Assembly (NCBI GenBank): GCA_026985515.1 | Contig: JALSQH010000132.1 | Span: 1-11,873, forward strand | Direction: 5' to 3' | Source of the DNA: a bacterium | Lineage (GTDB): Bacteria; JALSQH01 | DNA: 11,873 nt | Shown: in pieces, positions 1 through 6,238 of the stretch | Position numbering within the stretch: position 1 is the stretch's first letter | How the letters are laid out: the number at the start of each line of letters is the position of its first letter | Translations under genes and position numbers: made by a program | Notes under the pieces: model-generated | Told to the model about the DNA's origin: nothing | The model's input: only the letters and a program-made list of their open reading frames with translations | Databases searched by the model: none

Positions 1-1
1 C

Positions 2-1150
2 CTTGAAAAGGAAGTGATGCTTGCATTTCTCCCATGGACACACTCCTTTGGAAGAACTGTGGATCTCTATCTTGGAGCCTACCATGGTGAGGGGATAATG
101 GCCATTGCCGAGAGTATTCAAAAGGTTCCGGAGAACATACAGGAGATAAAGCCCACAATGTTTGCCTCTGTGCCCAGAATTTTTGAAAAAATTTACACAA
201 AAATAATTTCAGAGGTTGAACAGGGTCCTGCTCTGAAGAAGAAGATCTTCTACTGGGCTCTCAATGTGGGAAGGAAGTGGGCGAAGTACAATCTGGAGGG
301 TAAGCCTGTATCCTTTCTCCTTGAGATTCAGAGATCCATTGCTGATAAACTGGTTTTCTCCAAGGTGAGGGAAGCCCTTGGAGGAAGATTAAAATTTACC
401 GCCTCCGGTGGTGGTCCTCTTTCCAAAGAACTGGGTGAAATTTTCTATGCCATGGGAATTAAGATTATTGAAGGTTATGGATTAACAGAAACTTCACCAG
501 TTGTGACTGTCAATCCTCCCGACAGGCCCAAGTATGGATCCATTGGAAAACCCATTCCAGGTGCCCAGCTCAAGATTGCGGAGGATGGGGAAATTCTCAT
601 AAAGGGTCCCATGGTTATGAAGGGTTATTACAACAAGCCTGAGGCTACCAGAGAGGCAATTGATGAAGAAGGCTGGTTCCATTCTGGTGATATTGGTAGA
701 GTGGATGAAGAGGGTTATTACTACATAACTGACAGGAAGAAGGATATTATTGTAACTGCTGGTGGAAAGAATATTGCCCCACAGCCAATTGAAAACAAGT
801 TGAAGTTGAACAGATTCATTGAACAGGTTGTGGTTATCGGTGACAGGAGACCATACTGTGTGGCTTTAATACAGCCAGATTTTGAGGAATTGAAAGCTTA
901 TGCCCAGGAGAAAGGGATAAGTTATACCGATATCAAGGAGTTGCTTGATAAACCAGAAGTAAGAAATCTCTTTCAGGAAGCGGTTGATGAGGTAAATAAA
1001 GACCTGCCAAGGTATTCAACCATCAAAAAGTTTGAGCTCATTCCTGAGCCTCTTACCCCTGAATCTGGTGAACTCACACCTACTCTCAAGGTTAAGAGGT
1101 GGAGAGTGGAAGAGAAATACAGAGATCTTGTGGAAAAGATGTATTCTTGA
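2..1150 (+). CDS. Long-chain acyl-CoA synthetase (AMP-forming), 5'-truncated by the window edge
   Basis: This enzyme activates long-chain fatty acids to acyl-AMP and then acyl-CoA with ATP and CoA, usually at the inner face of the membrane. The frame is open to the first base, so the true start lies upstream. A GTG at 14 is internal, because the in-frame codons before it (LEKE) continue the family motif. Visible are the region after the P-loop (LPWTHSFGRT), KPTMFASVPRIFEKIY, TASGGGPLSKELGEIF, the adenylate-binding motif EGYGLTETSP (codons near 472-500), HSGDIG and the hinge/C-terminal-domain motif DRKKDIIVTAGGKNIAP (near 730-780). The family has about 600 residues. About 382 are here, so the N-terminal third with the ATP P-loop is outside the window. 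The C-terminus looks intact and is followed by a terminator. The family is certain; the chain-length preference is not. Confidence 0.93.
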   Translation, partial: LEKEVMLAFLPWTHSFGRTVDLYLGAYHGEGIMAIAESIQKVPENIQEIKPTMFASVPRIFEKIYTKIISEVEQGPALKKKIFYWALNVGRKWAKYNLEGKPVSFLLEIQRSIADKLVFSKVREALGGRLKFTASGGGPLSKELGEIFYAMGIKIIEGYGLTETSPVVTVNPPDRPKYGSIGKPIPGAQLKIAEDGEILIKGPMVMKGYYNKPEATREAIDEEGWFHSGDIGRVDEEGYYYITDRKKDIIVTAGGKNIAPQPIENKLKLNRFIEQVVVIGDRRPYCVALIQPDFEELKAYAQEKGISYTDIKELLDKPEVRNLFQEAVDEVNKDLPRYSTIKKFELIPEPLTPESGELTPTLKVKRWRVEEKYRDLVEKMYS

Positions 1151-1152
1151 TA

Positions 1153-1177
1153 GGGGGATTTCATCCCCCTTTTTTTT
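1153..1177 (+). terminator. Intrinsic terminator of the acyl-CoA synthetase gene
   Basis: A perfect 7-bp stem GGGGGAT (1153-1159) / ATCCCCC (1163-1169) with a TTC loop is followed at once by eight T residues (1170-1177). It begins two bases after the TGA at 1148-1150. On the minus strand the same hairpin is preceded by A residues and followed by TATCAAG, so it lacks a U-tract there. It should therefore act mainly on plus-strand transcripts. The minus-strand kinase gene ends inside the T-tract. Confidence 0.9.
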
Positions 1178-2144
1178 ATGGGTATACGAAGTTCACTTTT
1201 ATACCTGAAGTAACTGTGATTTTGCTCCACTCTTCTGGATGAAAAAGTTCTCCATCGATTATAAATCCTTCATCAGTTTCAATGGTCATTTTCTTTCCTG
1301 CCCCCATCCAGTGATAGCCTGAGAATTCATATCTGACCAGGTCAAAGCCCCATAGGAGGTTGTGGGCATTTCGAAGAGCGGTGAAAATATCAAGATCGCT
1401 CACAATATAGTAAAATTCCATACGATTTTTTGAAACTTTTCTGAAGGGAGTAAGGGTTGGAAAGGGTTCCGAGATGGAGGTGGCTACAGCTGCCTTGACC
1501 GTTTCCGACGGGAAGGGGATTCCATCAATTATTACCTTTGCCCTGATAGGTTCAATGAGCTCTCTGTACTCTTTCACATTCATTGCAATTCCACCGATTG
1601 TCTGCATTATTTCCTTCAGAACCCATCTTATTCCGGGCTTTCCATATTGAAGATACCTTTCAATAAATCTGAGAATTGTGCCGTTGGCAAAAGTGATACC
1701 ATACTGGGGATGTTCCAGCTGATCACCTTCCACCTTTAAGAGTGCTATTTCAATGAGGTCAACCTCATTTTTCATAAATTTTTTCATGAATCTTTTCACA
1801 ATAGTTGCAGGATTGTAAGCCCTTGCACTGAGAAACCTGACCATTGCATTTGTGGATCCGCCGGTCAGAGGGATAATATTGGGGAGATCTTCATCTCTTT
1901 TCTGTCTTATCCATTCAGTGATAACTTTCTGAATTGTTCCATCACCACCATTTATTCCAAGATAGGAGATCTCCTTTTCTATGAAGTAGGAAACGGCGTT
2001 TCTCATCTCTGCAAGGGAGGCGGTATCTATTACTTCTCCCCATTCTCCCAGCAGAGGCTGAAGCACATTTTTGGAAAATCTACCTTTTTTGTTTTTTGAA
2101 GAGTTGAGATTTGTGATGATGCCGATACATTCTTTTTTACCCAT
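1176..2144 (-). CDS. Diacylglycerol kinase family lipid kinase (DAGK catalytic domain)
   Basis: Proteins of this family use ATP to phosphorylate a lipid hydroxyl group (diacylglycerol, sphingoid base or a related lipid) at the membrane. Counting from the chosen start (322 residues), an N-terminal strand IGIITNLNSS leads to the nucleotide-binding motif INGGDGTIQKV (about 64-74). Next comes IIPLTGGSTNAMV at the place where relatives have a G-T-x-N motif, and near the end IIDGELF, matching the usual DGE element. I chose ATG 2144 over ATG 2159. GGAGAG (2152-2157) sits 7 nt before 2144, whereas nothing like a ribosome binding site precedes 2159, and the predicted transcript starts only a few bases above 2159. 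The gene stands alone, divergent from the heme operon. Its stop codon lies in the T-tract of the facing terminator. Substrate is unknown. Family confidence is high, start confidence moderate. Confidence 0.87.
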   Translation of the reverse strand: MGKKECIGIITNLNSSKNKKGRFSKNVLQPLLGEWGEVIDTASLAEMRNAVSYFIEKEISYLGINGGDGTIQKVITEWIRQKRDEDLPNIIPLTGGSTNAMVRFLSARAYNPATIVKRFMKKFMKNEVDLIEIALLKVEGDQLEHPQYGITFANGTILRFIERYLQYGKPGIRWVLKEIMQTIGGIAMNVKEYRELIEPIRAKVIIDGIPFPSETVKAAVATSISEPFPTLTPFRKVSKNRMEFYYIVSDLDIFTALRNAHNLLWGFDLVRYEFSGYHWMGAGKKMTIETDEGFIIDGELFHPEEWSKITVTSGIKVNFVYP

Positions 2145-2151
2145 TCTCCGG

Positions 2152-2157
2152 CTCTCC
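2152..2157 (-). promoter_or_regulatory. Ribosome binding site deciding the lipid kinase start
   Basis: GGAGAG on the minus strand lies 7 nt before ATG 2144. It falls inside the codons that would follow the alternative upstream ATG at 2159, which has no purine-rich site before it. This favours the shorter protein, which begins MGKKECIGII. Confidence 0.55.
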
Positions 2158-2173
2158 ATTTGAGATTGAATTT

Positions 2174-2200
2174 ATTATATCACAGGAAGGATGATTGCAA
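2174..2200 (-). promoter_or_regulatory. Predicted sigma70-type promoter of the lipid kinase gene
   Basis: On the minus strand a perfect TATAAT (2174-2179) is preceded, after 15 bp, by TTGCAA (2195-2200; four of six matches to the -35 consensus). Expected transcription start is near 2166-2168, giving a leader of about 23 nt to ATG 2144. The spacer is short, so the -35 is less certain than the -10. Confidence 0.5.
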
Positions 2201-2229
2201 AATTTCCAGCCTTTACCCTTCCTTTTGCA
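2196..2229. repeat. Inverted repeat TGCAAAA-N20-TTTTGCA between the divergent promoters
   Basis: Two perfect 7-bp arms, TGCAAAA (2196-2202) and TTTTGCA (2223-2229), are separated by 20 bp. Arm centres are 27 bp apart. One arm covers the -35 of the minus-strand promoter and the other lies inside the -35/-10 spacer of the plus-strand promoter. The position suits an operator for a dimeric or paired regulator acting on both genes. A/T-rich 7-mers can arise by chance, so this is only a candidate. Confidence 0.25.
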
Positions 2230-2242
2230 TTTGTGGTATAAT
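2212..2242 (+). promoter_or_regulatory. Predicted sigma70-type promoter of the heme operon
   Basis: A perfect TATAAT (2237-2242) is preceded by TGG, making an extended -10 (TGnTATAAT). A candidate -35, TTTACC (2212-2217; four of six matches), lies 19 bp upstream. Expected start is near 2248-2250, giving a leader of about 17 nt with GGAG (2255-2258) 7 nt before the ahbC ATG. That leader is too short for a riboswitch. It is the only promoter needed to read the ten packed plus-strand genes downstream. Confidence 0.6.
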
Positions 2243-2265
2243 AAACTCCAAAACGGAGACGAGAG

Positions 2266-3465
2266 ATGATTGATTTCAGCAGACTGGTAACGGGTAAAAT
2301 TCAGCCTGGGGATGAGCTCAGGTATAGGAGAAAGGGGAAAACCCCCCATTATCTTCTGCGGTATGAGAAGAATGCCAGACCCATAGTTGTGTGGAATATG
2401 ACAAGGTTGTGCAACCTGAGGTGTATCCACTGCTATGCCGATGCAAAGGATAAGCCCCATCCTCTGGAACTCACTACTGAGGAAGCAAAGAGGATGATAG
2501 ACGACCTTGCTGATCTTGGTGTCCCCGTTTTGCTTTTTTCCGGTGGGGAACCATATATGCGGGAGGATCTCTTTGAACTTGGAGCTTATGCAAAAGAAAA
2601 GGGGATCAGAACTGTAATTTCTTCAAATGGCACCCTCATTGACAGGGAAATGGCTAAAAAAACTAAAGAAGCCGGGTTCAGCTATGTTGGAGTTAGTCTG
2701 GATGGGGGTAACAGAGAAGTAAACGATAAATTCAGAGGTGTTAAAGGGGCCTTTGATAAGGCACTTGAGGGTATAAGAAATTTGAGGGAGGCAAAGGTAA
2801 AGGTTGGATTGAGATTCACGATCACTGCATATAACTACCAGACAATTCAGGAACTTTTTGAACTGATGGAGAGGGAGGAAATAAATAGAATCTGTTTTTA
2901 TCATCTGGTTTACTCTGGAAGGGGTAAGAAGCTTACAAGAGCTGAACTTTCACCTGAAGAAACGAGAAAAATAATTGATATGATCATTGAAAAGGTAAAA
3001 GAGCTTGATAAGAAAGGAAAGATGATCGAAGTACTCACCGTTGATAATCATGCAGATGGTCCCTATCTTTATTTGAAGATGCTCAAAGAAGATCCGGAGA
3101 GGGCAAAACAGATCTATGAGTTGCTCAAGCTGAATGGTGGAAATGGCAGTGGAACGAGGATAGCAAACATTGACTGGCTGGGTAATGTTCATCCTGATCA
3201 GTTTTGGTGGAATCACACCCTTGGAAATGTGAAAGAGAGACCCTTCAGTGAAATATGGTATGATGAGAATAACGAATTTCTGATGAAACTCAAAGAAAAA
3301 AAGAAGTGGGTTAAAGGACGATGTGCCAGTTGCAGATTCCTTGAAATATGTGGAGGTAATTTCAGAGCAAGGGCAGAGGCTGTCTATGGGGATCCCTGGG
3401 CACCTGATCCAGCCTGCTATCTTACCGATGAGGAAATTGGATTAAAGGGGGCGGAGGTTAAATGA
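2266..3465 (+). CDS. ahbC: 12,18-didecarboxysiroheme deacetylase AhbC (radical SAM/SPASM)
   Basis: AhbC removes the two acetate side chains of 12,18-didecarboxysiroheme to give Fe-coproporphyrin III in the siroheme-dependent heme pathway. The 399 residues begin with the family's head (MIDFSRLVTGKIQPGDELRY), then VVWNMTRLCNLRCIHCYA with the radical-SAM ligands C49, C53 and C56. FSGGEP (91-96) is the SAM-binding GGE-type motif. NVHPDQFWWNHTLGNV (307-322) follows, and a C-terminal SPASM-like cysteine set C353, C356, C362 and C384 in GRCASCRFLEICGGNFRARA and DPACYLT. These motifs match AhbC rather than its relatives NirJ (heme d1) and AhbD. GGAG 7 nt upstream supports ATG 2266. It is the first gene of the operon and its stop overlaps the next start by 4 nt (ATGA). 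Confidence 0.9.
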   Translation: MIDFSRLVTGKIQPGDELRYRRKGKTPHYLLRYEKNARPIVVWNMTRLCNLRCIHCYADAKDKPHPLELTTEEAKRMIDDLADLGVPVLLFSGGEPYMREDLFELGAYAKEKGIRTVISSNGTLIDREMAKKTKEAGFSYVGVSLDGGNREVNDKFRGVKGAFDKALEGIRNLREAKVKVGLRFTITAYNYQTIQELFELMEREEINRICFYHLVYSGRGKKLTRAELSPEETRKIIDMIIEKVKELDKKGKMIEVLTVDNHADGPYLYLKMLKEDPERAKQIYELLKLNGGNGSGTRIANIDWLGNVHPDQFWWNHTLGNVKERPFSEIWYDENNEFLMKLKEKKKWVKGRCASCRFLEICGGNFRARAEAVYGDPWAPDPACYLTDEEIGLKGAEVK

Positions 3466-4094
3466 GTTTTTTCCCCATCTACCTGAAGGTTGATAATAAG
3501 AGCGCATTGATTGTTGGTGGTGGTAAGGTGGCAGAGAGAAAAACCTTTGATCTTCTCCAGGGAGACTCTGATGTCTATGTGATGTCTCCTTTTCTCTCTG
3601 ATGGGCTTACGATGCTTTTAAAGGAGGGCAGGATTAACTGGATAGCCAGTGAGTTTGCTCCCGATGAGGTACCTGAAGATATTTTTCTCATAATAGCTGC
3701 AACTGACAGTGAAGAGGTGAACAGGGAAATTTATAACTATGCAAAAAGCAGGAATATCCTGATAAATGTTGTGGATTCTCCCGATTTGTGTGACTTTTAT
3801 GTCCCATCGGTCATAAGAAGGGGAGAAGTGACGATAGCCATCTCAACTGGTGGGAGAGCACCCTCTTTTTCCAGAGCTCTGAGGGAGTTCATTGAATCTG
3901 TACTGCCAGAGGATATTTCCAGAGCTCTTGATTTTATTAGTGATGTCAGAACAAGGTTAATGGATGCAGGTGTGTCTCAGAGGGGTAAAATTCTTCTGAA
4001 GTCTGCACGGGAAGTTATTTCAAAAATTGGAAGCGGAGAAAATCTCACAGAAGTTAAAAGGGAGATTGAAGAAAAATTGAAAGATGAAATATAA
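3462..4094 (+). CDS. Precorrin-2 dehydrogenase / sirohydrochlorin ferrochelatase (CysG N-terminal or Met8 type)
   Basis: This bifunctional enzyme oxidises precorrin-2 to sirohydrochlorin with NAD+ and inserts iron to form siroheme. The 210 residues match the CysG N-terminal module and Met8p. A Rossmann motif IVGGGKVAERK lies at 17-27 and AATD at 79-82. NVVDSPDLCDFYVP (102-115) has D105 at the place of the catalytic aspartate of CysG, and ISTGGRAPSFSRALRE follows (127-142). Unlike E. coli CysG there is no fused methyltransferase; that domain is fused to HemD three genes downstream. The start overlaps the ahbC stop (ATGA), with GGAGG 4 nt before it, suggesting translational coupling. In this operon siroheme is the precursor of heme, and may also serve sulfite or nitrite reductase. 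The family is sure; use as dehydrogenase only, with a separate chelatase, cannot be excluded. Confidence 0.9.
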   Translation: MSFFPIYLKVDNKSALIVGGGKVAERKTFDLLQGDSDVYVMSPFLSDGLTMLLKEGRINWIASEFAPDEVPEDIFLIIAATDSEEVNREIYNYAKSRNILINVVDSPDLCDFYVPSVIRRGEVTIAISTGGRAPSFSRALREFIESVLPEDISRALDFISDVRTRLMDAGVSQRGKILLKSAREVISKIGSGENLTEVKREIEEKLKDEI

Positions 4095-5385
4095 AATCGT
4101 CGGATTGAACTTCAAAACTGCTCCTTCCCGTATCAGAGGGTCCTTTGCAGTGGGTCCTCACAATAGAAGGGATATTTATGAAAAGACTCGTTCCCATCTG
4201 AAGAGCGAATTCATCTGGTTATCCACATGTAACAGGACCGAGCTTTATGTTGCTCAGAGAGGCGGCATTGAAGATAGAAAATTGCTGAGCCTCTTTTTTG
4301 ATGTTTTTGACACAATGGTGTCTCCCGATTACTTTTACATCTACAGTGACAGAGGTGCCGTGAAGCATATTTTTGAGGTGGTAACAGGAATTGATTCCAT
4401 GGTTGTGGGAGAAAAGGAAATAGTGGGGCAGGTAAAGGAAGCATACAGATATGCTCGCTCCAGAGGAACTGTTGGAAAGTATCTTGACAAACTTTTCACC
4501 ACTGCGCTTCACATAAATAAAGATGTAAGGAGCAGGCTCCCTGAGTTGTCAAGTCCTCTTTCTATACCCTACATCGGGGTAAAAATGACGAGGGATGTTC
4601 TTGGTGATTTTAAGGAGAGGAGATTCCTTATCATTGGTACCGGTAGTATGGGTGACCTTGTGGCAAAAAATATCATTGAATATGGAGGAGAAAATATCAC
4701 ATTTGCAGGGAAACATATGGAAAGAGTCAGGGAAATTGCATCAAGATGGAATAAGGAGTGGATGACAAGAGATGAGGCTTTAAGATCCATCGGTGAATTT
4801 GACGGGGTCGTCGTGGCAACTCCTGTAAAATCCCCCATAATCACCGATGAAATTTTTCCACTGCCACCCTCTCATGAAATGGTCATTCTCGATATTTCCA
4901 TTCCCAGAGCTGTGGAGTTCGAAAGGGTGCCTCAGAGGGTCCATGTAATTTATCTTGACGATCTGAAAGACGCTACTGAGGAGAACAGAAAATCGAGGGA
5001 AGAGGCGGTTGAAAAGGCAAGAGAGATCATAGAGTATGAGTCAATCAGATTTATGGGGTGGCTTGTGGAGCAGTATGTTGCTCCAATGATTGAAAAGATG
5101 TTTGACAGGAGCGAAGAGATCAGACTTGAAATGATGGAGGATTTTTTCTCAAGATACAGAATCGATGAAGATTTGCGGAAAAAAATTGATCAATACACCA
5201 GTCAGCTTGTTAAGAAGCTGATTCACATTCATCTGGAAAAGGTCAGAATGGCCACCCGTGGAATGTGGGATGATGAAATCTACGAGCTAATTTATTCCAT
5301 TTTTTCCCGCTATGAAAAAAACAAAAGTGAAAAGATTAGGAACGAGGGGCAGTCCTTTAGCTCTGGAACAGGCAAGGAGAGCTGA
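4084..5385 (+). CDS. hemA: Glutamyl-tRNA reductase
   Basis: HemA reduces glutamyl-tRNA(Glu) with NADPH to glutamate-1-semialdehyde, the committed step of C5-pathway tetrapyrrole synthesis. The 433 residues show the catalytic cysteine C49 in LSTCNRTELY, H95 and the signature region HIFEVVTGIDSMVVGE (95-110). A Rossmann motif IIGTGSMGDLVA lies at 183-194, and YLDDLKDATEENRKSR at 290-305 leads into the dimerisation helix. Several usually constant places differ: NFKTAP has F10 where H is usual, E112 stands where Q is usual (GEKEI), and GTGSMG replaces GAGEMG. It overlaps the upstream gene by 11 nt and hemC by 74 nt, so its last 24 residues are read over the hemC start in another frame. Only a weak ribosome binding site is seen, so coupling to the upstream gene is likely. 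No hemL gene for the next step is in the window. Confidence 0.95.
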   Translation: MKYKIVGLNFKTAPSRIRGSFAVGPHNRRDIYEKTRSHLKSEFIWLSTCNRTELYVAQRGGIEDRKLLSLFFDVFDTMVSPDYFYIYSDRGAVKHIFEVVTGIDSMVVGEKEIVGQVKEAYRYARSRGTVGKYLDKLFTTALHINKDVRSRLPELSSPLSIPYIGVKMTRDVLGDFKERRFLIIGTGSMGDLVAKNIIEYGGENITFAGKHMERVREIASRWNKEWMTRDEALRSIGEFDGVVVATPVKSPIITDEIFPLPPSHEMVILDISIPRAVEFERVPQRVHVIYLDDLKDATEENRKSREEAVEKAREIIEYESIRFMGWLVEQYVAPMIEKMFDRSEEIRLEMMEDFFSRYRIDEDLRKKIDQYTSQLVKKLIHIHLEKVRMATRGMWDDEIYELIYSIFSRYEKNKSEKIRNEGQSFSSGTGKES

Positions 5386-6238
5386 AAATTACCTGAAGTC
5401 CTCCGGAATCGATGTTTCCATTGTGGTGGTTACATCAAAGGGGGATAAGGATTTGAAGTCTCCTCTCTGGAAACTGGGTGGAAAGGGTGCTTTCACCAGG
5501 GCACTGGAAGAGGCTCTTGTTAAAGGAGAGATTGATCTTGCTGTTCACAGTGCCAAGGATCTTCCTGTGAGTATTGCTGAAGGAACTGAAATTGTTTCTG
5601 TGTTGCCAAGGGGGAGAGTGGAGGATCTTTTGCTTGTACGGGAACCTGTTGAGGATGTGGGAGAATTTCTCAAGCAGGCGAGGATAGCTACCGGGAGTCT
5701 CAGACGGAGGGCTCTGTTAAGGAAAATTTACGGGAGTGAAAATTTTGTGGATATCAGGGGAAATGTTGATACCAGAATAAGGAAGCTACATGAGGGAGAA
5801 TTTGATGCCCTTGTTCTTGCCAGGGCTGGTCTGGAAAGGTTAAATCTGCTTGGCAGGAGTTTCTGGTACAAGTTTGATCCCGATTTTTTTGTCCCTTCCC
5901 CCGGGCAGGGTTTTATTGTAATTCAGGGAAGAAAGGGTGAGAATGAAGAGTTAAAAAGGATGGATGAAAACTGGATATCCTTTCATGTTGAGAGAAATGT
6001 TGCTGCGCAATTATCCCTTGATTGCAGAACCCCTGCAGGATTTCATGCGAAGGTTGAAAGCGGGAAAGTTTATTTTTCAGGAGTCATACTCACCCCCGAT
6101 GGAAGTGATTGGGTTGAGTTGAAGGACGAAGAAAGGGTGGAAAATTGGGATAGTTTTCACATTAAAATATCTGAGAAATTTCATGCACTCGGTGTTGAGA
6201 GAATCCTTGAAAGGATAGAAAGATGGGTGAGGTCATAA
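5312..6238 (+). CDS. hemC: Hydroxymethylbilane synthase (porphobilinogen deaminase)
   Basis: HemC joins four porphobilinogen units into hydroxymethylbilane on a covalent dipyrromethane primer. In 308 residues it shows LGTRGSPLALEQ (9-20), LAVHSAKDLP with D83 at the place of the catalytic aspartate, RGNVDTRIRKL and, late, LSLDCRTPAG with C238, the cysteine that holds the primer. Family length is about 310, so the gene is complete. Only ATG 5312 and GTG 5327 are possible starts after the in-frame stop at 5288. The conserved GTRGSPLAL codons (from 5339) lie within hemA, so a real overlap of at least 47 nt is certain. Neither start has a Shine-Dalgarno sequence; the DNA before ATG 5312 is pyrimidine-rich. 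Translation therefore probably depends on hemA. Confidence 0.95.
   Translation: MKKTKVKRLGTRGSPLALEQARRAENYLKSSGIDVSIVVVTSKGDKDLKSPLWKLGGKGAFTRALEEALVKGEIDLAVHSAKDLPVSIAEGTEIVSVLPRGRVEDLLLVREPVEDVGEFLKQARIATGSLRRRALLRKIYGSENFVDIRGNVDTRIRKLHEGEFDALVLARAGLERLNLLGRSFWYKFDPDFFVPSPGQGFIVIQGRKGENEELKRMDENWISFHVERNVAAQLSLDCRTPAGFHAKVESGKVYFSGVILTPDGSDWVELKDEERVENWDSFHIKISEKFHALGVERILERIERWVRS

Noticed and set aside
1153-1177. The hairpin as a bidirectional terminator for both convergent genes.
   Set aside because: The minus-strand side has no T-tract after the stem (TATCAAG follows), so only plus-strand termination is well supported.
2243-2265. A riboswitch or structured leader ahead of the heme operon.
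   Set aside because: The predicted leader is only about 17 nt, too short for any known aptamer.
2266-3465. The first radical SAM gene as NirJ of heme d1 synthesis.
   Set aside because: The opening residues, the VHPDQFW and LGNV motifs and the CGGNFRARAE tail fit AhbC. No nirS, nirE, nirF or nirN-like gene is nearby.
5312-5385. hemA and hemC as one gene broken by a frameshift (a HemA-HemC fusion).
   Set aside because: Both proteins have full family length and their own ends; HemC has a usable ATG. Overlap explains the layout without an error.
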